Below are positions 1 through 7,413 of a stretch of 12,644 nucleotides of DNA, one piece after another. Origin of the DNA: Chloroflexota bacterium (lineage in GTDB: Bacteria; Chloroflexota; Dormibacteria; Aeolococcales; Aeolococcaceae); contig DNAU01000083.1 of NCBI GenBank assembly GCA_003491925.1, forward strand, positions 1-12,644, given 5' to 3'. The notes under the pieces are model-generated. The model worked only from the letters and a program-made list of their open reading frames with translations. It ran no database searches and was not told the DNA's origin. Position 1 is the first letter of the stretch; every line of letters starts with the position of its first letter. The position numbers and the translations under genes are program-made.

Positions 1-202
1 TGAACACCGTCCACCAGCCCGAGACCCCGAAGGACGACGCGGGGCGGAGGGAGATGACCAGCAGGCTCACGGTGGGCACCAGCCAGAAGATGGCGATCAG
101 GCCCAGGATGACGTTGAGCACCATGCGCGTGGGCCGGAAGCGGATGGCGATCCGTCTGGCCCTCAGCGCCATCGGCTGGCTGACGGTCTGCACCGCGCTC
201 AT
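1..202 (-). CDS. Carbohydrate ABC transporter permease, MalG/UgpE-like (CUT1), N-terminal part, cut by window edge
   Basis: Only the first 67 residues lie in the window. They show a basic cytoplasmic N-terminus (RARRIAIRFRPTR), one hydrophobic transmembrane helix (VILGLIAIFWLVPTVSLLVISL, about residues 33-54), then RPASSF and GWW. This is the usual start of the second permease of CUT1 sugar importers, where helix 1 is followed by a short outer segment. The ATG at 202 overlaps the TGA of the upstream permease by one base (TGATG), and GGAGG lies 8 bases before the ATG inside the upstream gene, so the two permeases are translationally coupled. It should pair with the MalF-like permease to form the membrane channel. 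The EAA loop that docks the ATPase lies beyond the window. The substrate cannot be read from this fragment. Confidence 0.88.
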   Translation of the reverse strand, partial: MSAVQTVSQPMALRARRIAIRFRPTRMVLNVILGLIAIFWLVPTVSLLVISLRPASSFGVSGWWTVF

Positions 203-1680
203 CACCGGATCCTCCGCAGGTTGATGTAGATCACCGGCACCACCAGGAGGAAGAGGATCACCGCGATGGCGCTGGCTATCCCGTTGGCAGGCGGCGACGA
301 CGCGAATCCCACGTTGTAGAGCTCGGTGGCCAGGGTGTTGGCCTGGGACACCGAGGGTGCCATGTTGATGATGATGTCGAAGATCTTGAGGACGTTGATG
401 ATCATGGTCACGAACACCACAATCAGCACCGGCGCGAGCATGGGCATGGTGACGCGCCGGAAGGTCTGCCACTCGGTGGCGCCGTCGATGCGCGCCGCCT
501 CCAGCACCTCACGGTTGATGGCTGCCAGGCCCGCGCCGATGATCACCATCGCGAACCCGGCCCAGATCCAGAGGTAGGCGATGATCATCGACATGTCCAC
601 GAGGGGGATGCTGAGCAGCGCCTGGGCGGTCTGGTTGAGGCCGCTGGTGGGCGTTATCGACTGGGTGCCGCTCAGCCAGTAGATGCCGGTGAAGCCGGAG
701 GAGAAGTTGCCGGAGGCGACCTCCACCCGGTAGCTCCCGGCGCTGACGCCGGTGAAGCGGAAGTCGCCATGCGCGTCGGTCTGGGTGGTTCCGACGCTGC
801 TGCCGGTGCTGCTCACCAGACTGAGGCTCAGCCCGGCGATGCCGTCCTCGTCGGGGAGCACCTGGCCCCGCGCGGTGGGGTGACTCGGGGAGAAGTCACG
901 CCACACCAGGCCGCTGACCGCGCCCGCTGCCGCCGACGGCGTCTCCGCCTTCTGGGCGCCGACCAACTGGAGGGTCTCCGGGCTGATGCCGATCATCCCG
1001 AGCAACGCCGTGCTTCCCGGCGACACCAGCGCCCTGCTCTCCAGGGTCCCGCCGGGGCCGGCCCGCAGCCCGGTCGCGGCCAGGCTGGCCACGCTCTGCC
1101 CCGCCGAGGTGTCGACCGGGTAGAGCCCGGGAGGGCTGAACCAGTCGCTGACCGTCTCCATGGTCGCGTTCACCATCCCGATGTGCGGGTCGATGTTCAT
1201 GATGCTGTTCCAGACCAGACCGGATGCGGTCATGCTGAAGGCGATGGGCATGAAGACCACGGTCTTGAAGGCGGTCGCCCAGCGGATGCGCTCGGTGAGC
1301 ACCGCGAACACCAGCCCCAGGAAGGTGAGCAGGAAGGGGGCCACCACCACCCAGATCACGTTGTTGCGGAAGGTGACCAGGATGTCGGCGGTGGAGAAGA
1401 CCGTCCTGTAGTTGGCCAGCCCGACGAAGCTGGTCGAGGAGTTGTCATAGAAGCTGTCGCGGATGCTCTCCACCAGCGGGTAGCCAACGATGACGGCCAG
1501 CCAGATGGCCGCCGGTGCGAGGAAGACTATCGAGCCGAGGTGGCTCCGCCAGCCTCCGCCGGGCGGCCGGCCCGTTTCCGCCAGCGCGTCGGCGGCAGTC
1601 GCGGCACCGCCCGGCTCCGCGGCGGGCGTGGCCACTGCATGGCGTAGCACCAGGCTGCGACGACGCGGCAGCGCGGCCAT
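202..1680 (-). CDS. Carbohydrate ABC transporter permease, MalF/UgpA-like (CUT1), with an Ig-like domain in the extracellular loop
   Basis: This is the first membrane subunit of a sugar importer. Counting from the ATG at 1680 it has 492 residues. Six helices are visible at about 48-67, 107-129, 139-159, 361-386, 418-437 and 465-485. The ATPase-docking EAA loop is clear at 391-417 (EVLEAARIDGAxxxxxFRRV, then PMLAP). CUT1 permeases are usually near 300 residues. The excess sits in the loop between helices 3 and 4 (about 160-360), which contains a beta-sandwich segment at about 253-325: GAVSGLVWRDF, PDEDGIAGLSLSLV, TDAHGDFRFTGVSAGSYRV. That pattern is SdrD_B/Cna_B or carboxypeptidase-regulatory-like. 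In E. coli MalF the same loop (P2) is enlarged and touches the binding protein, so a docking role is inferred. I chose the ATG at 1680 because AGGAGG lies 9 bases upstream; an ATG at 1707 and a GTG at 1719 are also in frame. No ATPase gene is in view. Confidence 0.93.
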   Translation of the reverse strand: MAALPRRRSLVLRHAVATPAAEPGGAATAADALAETGRPPGGGWRSHLGSIVFLAPAAIWLAVIVGYPLVESIRDSFYDNSSTSFVGLANYRTVFSTADILVTFRNNVIWVVVAPFLLTFLGLVFAVLTERIRWATAFKTVVFMPIAFSMTASGLVWNSIMNIDPHIGMVNATMETVSDWFSPPGLYPVDTSAGQSVASLAATGLRAGPGGTLESRALVSPGSTALLGMIGISPETLQLVGAQKAETPSAAAGAVSGLVWRDFSPSHPTARGQVLPDEDGIAGLSLSLVSSTGSSVGTTQTDAHGDFRFTGVSAGSYRVEVASGNFSSGFTGIYWLSGTQSITPTSGLNQTAQALLSIPLVDMSMIIAYLWIWAGFAMVIIGAGLAAINREVLEAARIDGATEWQTFRRVTMPMLAPVLIVVFVTMIINVLKIFDIIINMAPSVSQANTLATELYNVGFASSPPANGIASAIAVILFLLVVPVIYINLRRIR

Positions 1681-1940
1681 GATCGACACCCTCCTCGCCC
1701 GGCTCATGGAGGCGCGCACCCGCTTCCACCGGGTGGTCCCCGGTGTCGCCGCATGCGCGTCGGCGTGCGGCAGATGCTAGCCCGGCCGACGGCGTTCGCC
1801 CATCACCCGGTTGGGGGACAGGACTCTCTGTCCATTCGGCTCATAGTGGGAGCGCATCGCGAACGTTAGGGTGCCCACAGAGGTGAAGGCCCGCCAGGCG
1901 GGCGGCTCGCATGCGCTGAGCAACGGAGAGGAGATCCCTG
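1681..1940. promoter_or_regulatory. Divergent promoter region between permease and binding-protein genes
   Basis: This 260-base gap must hold promoters for both the leftward permease pair and the rightward binding-protein gene. On the minus strand TAGCAT (1779 to 1774) fits a -10 box, with only a poor -35 (TGGGCG) 17 bases upstream. On the plus strand TAGGGT at 1867-1872 could be a -10 for the binding protein, without a recognisable -35. A weak activator-dependent promoter would fit a sugar-regulated locus, but that is inference. The binding-protein ATG at 1941 has AGAGGAG 7 bases upstream. No regulator gene is adjacent. Confidence 0.5.
1816..1833. promoter_or_regulatory. Inverted repeat, candidate operator
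   Basis: GGACAG and CTGTCC form perfect 6-base arms around a 6-base spacer (GACTCT). The repeat lies midway between the two divergent sugar-transport genes, where an operator acting on both would be expected. The arms are short, so chance cannot be excluded, and I do not recognise a regulator family for this motif. Confidence 0.35.
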
Positions 1941-3320
1941 ATGAGACATCTACAACCAATGAGCCGCCTCGCCACCGCGACGGCTCTGGTGACCCTTGGA
2001 GTGGCTGCGTGTGGCTCGACCTCCTCGTCGACCACGCCGTCGGCCTCGGCGTCGTCGTCGCACATCGGTGGCTCGGTCACCGTGTGGGCGGAGTGGACGA
2101 GCACCGAGCAGGACGACTTCCTGGCCGCGATGACCCCCTTCGAGAACGAGACCGGGATCACCATCAACTACACCGGCAAGGGCAGCAACATGGACGAGGC
2201 GCTCAACGCGTCGATCGCCGGCGGGGCGCCGCCGGACGTTGCCCTGGTGCCCGACCCCGGTGAGCTGAACACGCTGGCGGGTGAGGGCAAGATCAAGCCG
2301 CTGGCCAGCATCCTGGGCAACCTGGTGAACAACTACAGCAGCGCCTGGAACACGCTGGCAAGTCACAACGGCACCCTCTACGGGGTGTGGTTCAAGGGAG
2401 CCAACAAGAACACGATCTGGTACAACCCGGCCGAGTTCGCCGCTGCCGGGCTCACCTCGACGCCGACCACCTGGGAGCAGCTGGTCTCCGACGCGACCAC
2501 GCTCCAGGCGGCGGGCATCACTCCGTTCTCGCTGTGCTCCGACATCGGCTGGCCGATCGCCGACCTCTGGCAGAACGTCTACCTCAAGACGGCCGGTGCC
2601 ACTAAGTACGACAGCCTGGCCGCCCACAACATCCCGTGGACCGACCCCAGCGTGACCACCGCCTTCACCACCATGGCGCAGGTCGTGGGCCAGCCGTCCT
2701 TCCTGCTGGGCGGCACCTCCGGCGCGCTGAGCCAGACCTACCCCGAATGCGTCGACAAGGTCTTCCCCAAGGAGGGCACGCAGCCCCAGGCGGCGATGGT
2801 GATCGAGGCCGACTTCGTGGTCTCGGAGATCACCGCCAACTCCAGCACCTACACCCCGGTGTCCAGCCCTACCGCGAGCGGCTGCACCCCGTCGTCGACC
2901 GCCGCAGGCTGCTACGGCTTCTTCCCCTTCCCGGCCCCGGCGGCGGACAGCGCCAACGCGAGCGCCGTCCAGGGTTCGGGTGACGTGGGCATGCTGCTCA
3001 ATGAGACTCCCCAGGCCGAGGCCCTGATCAAGTATCTGGCCGGTCCCGAGGGCGCTGAGATCTGGGCCCACGCCGGCGGTTTCGCCTCGCCGAACAACCA
3101 GGTGCCGCTCAGCTCCTACCCCGACCCGGTCTCCCAGGCCGACGCCAAGGGGCTGGTCGACGCCACTGCCTTCGTCTTCAGCCTTGACGACCTCCAGGGC
3201 AGCTGGGAGAGCGACCTCTGGAGCGACATGAAGAACTTCGTCGGCAACCCGAGCGCCTCCAACATCTCCTCCATCGAGGCGACCATGCAGTCGCAGGCCA
3301 CAGCCGCGCTGGGCCACTGA
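1941..3320 (+). CDS. Extracellular solute-binding lipoprotein of a carbohydrate ABC transporter
   Basis: This 459-residue protein would capture sugar outside the membrane and deliver it to the two permeases. The N-terminus is a lipoprotein signal: M-R-H..., a hydrophobic stretch, then the lipobox VAAC with Cys24 as the lipidated residue, and a Ser/Thr-rich linker to about residue 42. The mature part begins with GSVTVWAEW, then FENETGITINYTG and AGGAPPDVALVPDPGEL, the usual opening of family 1 (CUT1) binding proteins: first beta strand, then a hinge region with PPDV. WYNPAEFAAAGL and PTTWEQLVSDATTLQAAGITPF are also family-typical. Two cysteines in SGC-x8-GCYG may form a disulfide. It is transcribed away from the permeases, whereas most such operons have the binding protein first in one direction. 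The bound sugar is not evident from sequence; the GH13 neighbour suggests an alpha-glucoside. Confidence 0.95.
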   Translation: MRHLQPMSRLATATALVTLGVAACGSTSSSTTPSASASSSHIGGSVTVWAEWTSTEQDDFLAAMTPFENETGITINYTGKGSNMDEALNASIAGGAPPDVALVPDPGELNTLAGEGKIKPLASILGNLVNNYSSAWNTLASHNGTLYGVWFKGANKNTIWYNPAEFAAAGLTSTPTTWEQLVSDATTLQAAGITPFSLCSDIGWPIADLWQNVYLKTAGATKYDSLAAHNIPWTDPSVTTAFTTMAQVVGQPSFLLGGTSGALSQTYPECVDKVFPKEGTQPQAAMVIEADFVVSEITANSSTYTPVSSPTASGCTPSSTAAGCYGFFPFPAPAADSANASAVQGSGDVGMLLNETPQAEALIKYLAGPEGAEIWAHAGGFASPNNQVPLSSYPDPVSQADAKGLVDATAFVFSLDDLQGSWESDLWSDMKNFVGNPSASNISSIEATMQSQATAALGH

Positions 3321-3333
3321 CATCCTCGACGCG

Positions 3334-4668
3334 GTGGCCCGGGACCCGGAGAGGGTCCCGGGCCATCACTCGTTGTGGGCCGTCGACCGGGAGTTGGAAG
3401 CCTTGGGCAGGACGAGCGGTCGGGGCGCCACCTTTCAGATGATGCGACGGGTTGGTCACCCCGACTTCCTCGATCTGCCCTGGCAGCTCGCGCTGGAAAG
3501 CTGGCGGCACGACCGCCTGGTCGACGTCCCCCGCGGGATATCTCGGCACGTGGTTCGGTTCGTCCGGTATGGGGAGGCAATCTATGCGTTGAAGGAGCTT
3601 CCCACCAGGCTGGCGGAGCGCGAGTACCGGCTGCTCGCCGAGCTCGACCGGCTGCTGATCCCGGTGGTCGAGGTCGCCGCCCTCGTGACCGGTCGTGGGA
3701 CCGGGCGCGTGGCGGGCGGCCCTCGTGGAGCTCGCTCCGAGCTGGAGGCGGTGCTGATCACCCGGCACCTCGGCTTCTCGCTCCCCTATCGCCGGGCGCT
3801 GCAGACCGGGTCGGAGCTGGGAGGGTCGGCCGACCGACTGCTGGACGCCCTGGTCAACCTGCTGGTCCGCCTGCACGTGGTCGGCTTCTTCTGGGGTGAC
3901 TGCTCCCTCTCCAACACCCTCTTTCGCCTCGACGCGGGAGATCTCGCCGCCTACGTCGTCGACACCGAGACTGGCGAGCTGCATCCCCAGCTCAGCGACG
4001 GGCAGCGATCCCACGACCTGGTGGTGGCCGGCGAGAACCTGGCCGGCGAGCTGCTCGACCTCTCCGCGGAGGGGGTCGATCACGGCCTCGACCCGCTGGC
4101 GACGGCCGAGGAGATGGAGCGGCGCTACCGCCGGCTCTGGGGGGAGCTGACCCAGGAGGTGAGCTTCGCGCCCGACCAACGCTACCGCGTGGAGGAGCGG
4201 GTGCGCCAGCTCAACGCCCTGGGGTTCGCCGTCGAGGAGGTCGAGGTGCTCGCCGAGGAGGGTGGCTACCGCCTGCGGCTCAATCCGCGGGTGGTCGACC
4301 CCGGCTACCACGTCCGGACCCTGCAGGCGCTGACCGGTCTCGCGGTCCAGGAGAACCAGGCGCGTCGCCTCCTCGACGACCTCGCCCGCTACCGCACCGA
4401 GCTGGAGCGCGGAAGTGCTGCCGGCATCTCGGAGAGTGCGGCCGCCCGCCGCTGGCTCACCGAGGTCTTCGAGCGGACGGTGGCCGCGGTGCCCCGCCGG
4501 CTGCGCGGCCGGCTCGAGCCTGCCGAGCTCTTCCACCAGGTGCTCGACCACCGCTGGTACCTCTCCGAGGCGGCCGGCCACGACGTCGGGCTCGATGACA
4601 CCGTGGCCTCCTTCGTCGCCACCGTGCTCTCCGGCGAGACCCGGCCCCCGGGGCCGGCGGCGAGCTGA
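3334..4668 (+). CDS. DUF4032 protein with a Kdo/WaaP-like kinase fold
   Basis: The open frame gives 444 residues from GTG 3334. The opening FQ...GHPDFLDLPWQ-LALESW (about 34-57) matches the usual DUF4032 start. A kinase-like half follows: a strand lysine in YALKELP (K87), a catalytic-loop-like HVVGFFWGDCSLSNTLF (H181, D189, N194), and VVDTETGEL with D210 in the metal-binding position. The C-terminal half (about 265-435) is the DUF4032 part, rich in Arg and Glu. Known: DUF4032 proteins are uncharacterised. Inference: it may phosphorylate a sugar or a small molecule linked to the import locus. GTG 3334 lies against the stem of a strong hairpin, so a later start is likely; TTG 3403 has GGGAG 9 bases upstream, and ATG 3439 would cut into the conserved FQ. 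The stop overlaps the next start (TGATG). Confidence 0.85.
   Translation: MARDPERVPGHHSLWAVDRELEALGRTSGRGATFQMMRRVGHPDFLDLPWQLALESWRHDRLVDVPRGISRHVVRFVRYGEAIYALKELPTRLAEREYRLLAELDRLLIPVVEVAALVTGRGTGRVAGGPRGARSELEAVLITRHLGFSLPYRRALQTGSELGGSADRLLDALVNLLVRLHVVGFFWGDCSLSNTLFRLDAGDLAAYVVDTETGELHPQLSDGQRSHDLVVAGENLAGELLDLSAEGVDHGLDPLATAEEMERRYRRLWGELTQEVSFAPDQRYRVEERVRQLNALGFAVEEVEVLAEEGGYRLRLNPRVVDPGYHVRTLQALTGLAVQENQARRLLDDLARYRTELERGSAAGISESAAARRWLTEVFERTVAAVPRRLRGRLEPAELFHQVLDHRWYLSEAAGHDVGLDDTVASFVATVLSGETRPPGPAAS
3335..3365 (+). terminator. Perfect GC-rich hairpin after the binding-protein gene
   Basis: A 13-base stem (T+GGCCCGGGACCC pairing with GGGTCCCGGGCC+A) closes a 5-base loop (GGAGA), starting 14 bases after the binding-protein stop. 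No T-tract follows, as is common for hairpins in GC-rich genomes. It could be a terminator, an attenuator, or a 3'-end stabiliser that keeps the binding-protein message more abundant than the downstream genes. It overlaps the first possible start (GTG 3334) of the next gene. Confidence 0.75.
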
Positions 4669-5576
4669 TGGAAGGCATGGCGGCTCCGCCCCCGATCCCG
4701 CGCTTCGGCGCCTCCCAGGTGGTGGTCCCGGCGCCGGGGCCCGGCCCGGGGAACTGGGCGGGGGCCGCCGCCGCGCTCCTCACCGACGGCGTCATGCACC
4801 TGGCCTACCGGGTGCGGCGCCCGGAGGAGCAGGGGAGGGGCGTCGACGTCGTGGTCGCCCGCTCCGCGGATCAGGTCGCCTTCGAGCCGGTGGCGGTGAT
4901 CTCCAAGGACCTGCTCGGCGCGGAGTCGCTGGAGCGACCGGCCCTGGCCCGCACCCCCGACGGGCACTGGCGGCTCTACCTGAGCTGCGCCACCCCCGGC
5001 ACCAAGCACTGGCGGGTGGAGCTGCTGGAGGCGGCCAGCCTCGAGGCCCTCCCCGCCGCCCGGCCGCGCATGGTGCTGCCCGGCGACACCGGGGCGGCGG
5101 TCAAGGACCCGGTCATCATCCGGCGGGGGTCGGGCTGGGAGATGTGGGCCTGCATCCACCCCCTCGACGACCCCGGGGCCACCGACCGGATGTGGACCAG
5201 TCACGCGGTGAGCCCGGACGGCCTGGTGTGGCGGTGGGACGGGATCGCGCTCCGGCCCCGAGCCTCCGGGTGGGACGCGCGCGGCACTCGGGTCACCGCG
5301 GTGTGGCGACGGGGCGGAGCCTGGATGGCCCTCTACGATGGCCGCGCCAGCGCCGCCGAGAACTTCGAGGAGCGCACCGGCCTGGCCACGGGGACATCGC
5401 CAGTCGGTCTCACCGCGAACGGGGAGGGTCCGGTGGCCGCCTCGCCCCACGGACGGGGCGGCCTCCGCTACGTCAGCCTGGTCCCGCTACCCTTCGGCGG
5501 GTACCGCCTCTACTACGAGGCCACCCGGGAGGACGGGGCTCACGAGCTGCGCACCGAGCTGGTGACGCCTGTCTGA
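4668..5576 (+). CDS. Putative beta-propeller glycosidase (GH43/GH130-like)
   Basis: This 302-residue protein has no signal peptide and should be cytoplasmic. Its repeated blade-like strands (HLAYRVRR, WRLYLSCATPG, WEMWACIHPL, WMALYDGRAS, YRLYYEATRE) suggest a five-bladed propeller as in GH32/43/68/130 enzymes. Acidic residues in propeller-typical contexts include E89-R-P, K146-D147-P (resembling the DP of GH43-type active sites), D203 in GWDARGTRV, and E284 in YYEATRED. I cannot assign the catalytic pair, so the family call is tentative. The ATG shares one base with the TGA of the DUF4032 gene, so they are translationally coupled; an in-frame ATG at 4677 is an alternative. Position in the locus implies action on the imported sugar, hydrolytic or phosphorolytic. 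It could also be a non-catalytic propeller. Confidence 0.7.
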   Translation: MEGMAAPPPIPRFGASQVVVPAPGPGPGNWAGAAAALLTDGVMHLAYRVRRPEEQGRGVDVVVARSADQVAFEPVAVISKDLLGAESLERPALARTPDGHWRLYLSCATPGTKHWRVELLEAASLEALPAARPRMVLPGDTGAAVKDPVIIRRGSGWEMWACIHPLDDPGATDRMWTSHAVSPDGLVWRWDGIALRPRASGWDARGTRVTAVWRRGGAWMALYDGRASAAENFEERTGLATGTSPVGLTANGEGPVAASPHGRGGLRYVSLVPLPFGGYRLYYEATREDGAHELRTELVTPV

Positions 5577-5737
5577 GTGCGACACGCCATTGCTCGCCGC
5601 GCTCAGGCCGTCGCGGTGGCGGAGTTCCCCGGGTCGGACCCCTCCGGCACGAGGAGCACCGTATTCGCCGGTCCTCTGAGCGGCCTCGGCGGTGGGCCAC
5701 GGTCCGGCTACCATCCGACCATGCCGGCAGCCCCGCT
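5577..5737 (+). promoter_or_regulatory. Leader region of the GH13 gene, with possible -10 box and mini-ORF
   Basis: There are 161 bases between the propeller gene and the GH13 gene. TACCAT at 5709-5714 fits a TAnnnT -10 box; no good -35 lies upstream. Transcription would begin about at 5720, directly on an ATG (5721) that is out of frame with GH13. That ATG opens a 10-codon frame (MPAAPLCRAR) ending at TGA 5751-5753. I see no convincing terminator for the upstream genes here, so read-through is possible. Confidence 0.35.
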
Positions 5738-7330
5738 ATGTCGCGCCAGGTGAGCGATGAGGCGCCGGACTGGTGGCGTGATGCCGTCCTCTACCACGTC
5801 TACGTCCGCAGCTTCGCCGACTCGGACGGCGACGGGGTCGGCGACCTCCCCGGGCTGACCGGCCGTCTCGACCACCTGAGCTGGCTGGGGGTGAACGCCA
5901 TCTGGCTCTCCCCGACCTCGGTGAGCCCGGACGCCGACTTCGGCTACGACGTCAGCGACTACCGCCGGGTCCAGCCATCGCTGGGTGGCGATGTGGCCCT
6001 CGACGCGCTGATCGCCACGGCCCACGAGAGGGGCATCCGGGTGCTGCTGGATCTCGTCCCCAACCACACGAGCGTCGAGCATTCGTGGTTCGTGGAGGCC
6101 CGGGCGGGGCGTGGCGCGCCGCGCCGGGACTGGTACGTCTGGGCGGACGGGCGGGGGGCCGCACCGCCGAACAACTGGCTGAGCGACTTCCGGGAGCGCG
6201 GTTTGCCCCGCAGCGCCTGGACCTTCGACCCGCCCAGCGGTCAGTGGTATCTGAGCTCCTTCCTCCCCGAGCAGGTGGACCTCAACTGGCGGAACCCCGC
6301 GGTCCGCGACGAGTTCTTCGACATCCTGGCGAGCTGGTTCGCCCGCGGCGCCGACGGGGTGCGCGTCGACGTGGCCCACAAGCTGGTGGTCGACGACCGG
6401 CTTCGCGACAACCCGTCCCTCCACCCCGACGACGATCCGGTGAGCCGGCAACGGGGCCAGCGCCAGCTCATGAACGCCGAGCGCCCCGAGCTCCACGACA
6501 TCCTCCGCTCCTGGCGCCGCCTCGCCGACTCCCTCGACCCTCCCCGGCTGCTGCTGGGGGAGACCTACGTGGGCGCCGTGGAGCGGCTGGCCCCCTTCTA
6601 CGGAGCCGGCGACGAGCTGCAGCTCGCCCTCAACATCCCCTTCCTGCGCACGCCACTCACCGCCGCCGCGATGCGGACGACCGTGGATGCGACCCTGGCC
6701 GCCCTGCCCCCGAGAGCGTGGCCGCTCTGGTGCGGCTCCAGTCACGACGACGGCCACCTGGCCAGCCGCTGGTGCGGCGGGGACCAGGCGCTGGCGCGCT
6801 GCGCCCTTCTCCTCCTGCTCACCCTGCGGGGGACCCCCCTCCTCTACTACGGCGACGAGATCGGCATGACCGACGTGGAGGTCCCGGCGAACCGGCGACG
6901 CGACCGGGGTGGGCGTCGCGACCCGGCTCGGACGCCGATGCAGTGGTCGGCCCAGCCCGGAGGCGGCTTCACCCGCCCCGGGGTCACCCCCTGGCTGCCC
7001 CTCGGGGATTGCACCAGGAATTCCGTCGCCGGCCAGCGAGCTGACCCGCACTCGACGCTCTGCCTCTGTCACGACCTGCTCGCGGCGCGGGCGGATCGCG
7101 ACGAGCTGCGCCGGGGCGAGATGACCTGGCTGGCCTCGCCGGAGGGCGTCCTGGCCTGGCGGCGCGGGACGGCGCATGCGATCGCCGTCAACCTCACCGA
7201 CGGCCTGGTGGAGGTGTCGGGGATCAGCGGGCGGGTGGTGGTCGCCACCGACGGCGGGCGGGCCGGCGAGTCACTGCCGGGGCGGACCCTGCTCGCCCCG
7301 CGCAGCGGCCTGCTCGCCGACCTCGGGTAG
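5738..7330 (+). CDS. GH13 alpha-glucosidase / oligo-1,6-glucosidase-type alpha-amylase family enzyme
   Basis: This 530-residue cytoplasmic enzyme should hydrolyse, or transfer glucose from, imported alpha-glucosides. It opens with DWWRDAVLYHVYVRSFADSDGDGVGDL, the oligo-1,6-glucosidase-like start with a Ca-binding DxDGDG loop (28-34). Conserved region I is DLVPNH (105-110), region II is GVRVD with the nucleophile D211, region III is GE with the acid/base E275, and region IV is SHDD with H336 and D337. Region IV reads SSHD where the family usually has NNHD. QVDLNWRNP (179-187) is a subfamily 23/30-like signature. TPMQW (399-403) and a C-terminal beta domain complete the usual length. No secretion signal is seen, fitting an uptake-then-hydrolyse route. 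The start could be ATG 5738 or GTG 5750; neither has a strong ribosome site. Maltose, isomaltose, sucrose and trehalose specificities cannot be separated by eye. Confidence 0.93.
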   Translation: MSRQVSDEAPDWWRDAVLYHVYVRSFADSDGDGVGDLPGLTGRLDHLSWLGVNAIWLSPTSVSPDADFGYDVSDYRRVQPSLGGDVALDALIATAHERGIRVLLDLVPNHTSVEHSWFVEARAGRGAPRRDWYVWADGRGAAPPNNWLSDFRERGLPRSAWTFDPPSGQWYLSSFLPEQVDLNWRNPAVRDEFFDILASWFARGADGVRVDVAHKLVVDDRLRDNPSLHPDDDPVSRQRGQRQLMNAERPELHDILRSWRRLADSLDPPRLLLGETYVGAVERLAPFYGAGDELQLALNIPFLRTPLTAAAMRTTVDATLAALPPRAWPLWCGSSHDDGHLASRWCGGDQALARCALLLLLTLRGTPLLYYGDEIGMTDVEVPANRRRDRGGRRDPARTPMQWSAQPGGGFTRPGVTPWLPLGDCTRNSVAGQRADPHSTLCLCHDLLAARADRDELRRGEMTWLASPEGVLAWRRGTAHAIAVNLTDGLVEVSGISGRVVVATDGGRAGESLPGRTLLAPRSGLLADLG

Positions 7331-7413
7331 TGCACCGGCCCTGGCGGAGGCGCAGCCCCTCGCCGTATGAGCTTGCCGTGATTGCTGGCCGAGGGGTCGC
7401 GGAAGGACGAGCA
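7331..7413. other. Short intergenic gap
   Basis: This gap separates GH13 from the convergent dehydrogenase remnant. An imperfect GC-rich hairpin (GGCG-g-AGG with CCTCGCC) occurs just after the GH13 stop and might aid termination; support is weak. Confidence 0.3.

Noticed and set aside
3178..4581. Long minus-strand open frame opposite the DUF4032 gene
   Set aside because: It is a shadow created by GC-rich codon bias on the opposite strand; the plus-strand frame has clear conserved motifs.
5595..5682. GCTCAG...CTGAGC inverted repeat between the propeller and GH13 genes
   Set aside because: Six-base arms about 70 bases apart are expected by chance and form no stable local structure.
4415..5737. 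Plus-strand open frame continuing far upstream of the GH13 gene
   Set aside because: It overlaps the DUF4032 and propeller genes in another frame and its translation is Arg/Gly/Pro-rich without any family pattern; the GH13 homology begins only at about 5738.
5708..7177. 489-codon minus-strand open frame opposite GH13
   Set aside because: The GH13 frame carries all catalytic regions; the antisense frame shows only low-complexity Gly/Arg/Val/Glu sequence.
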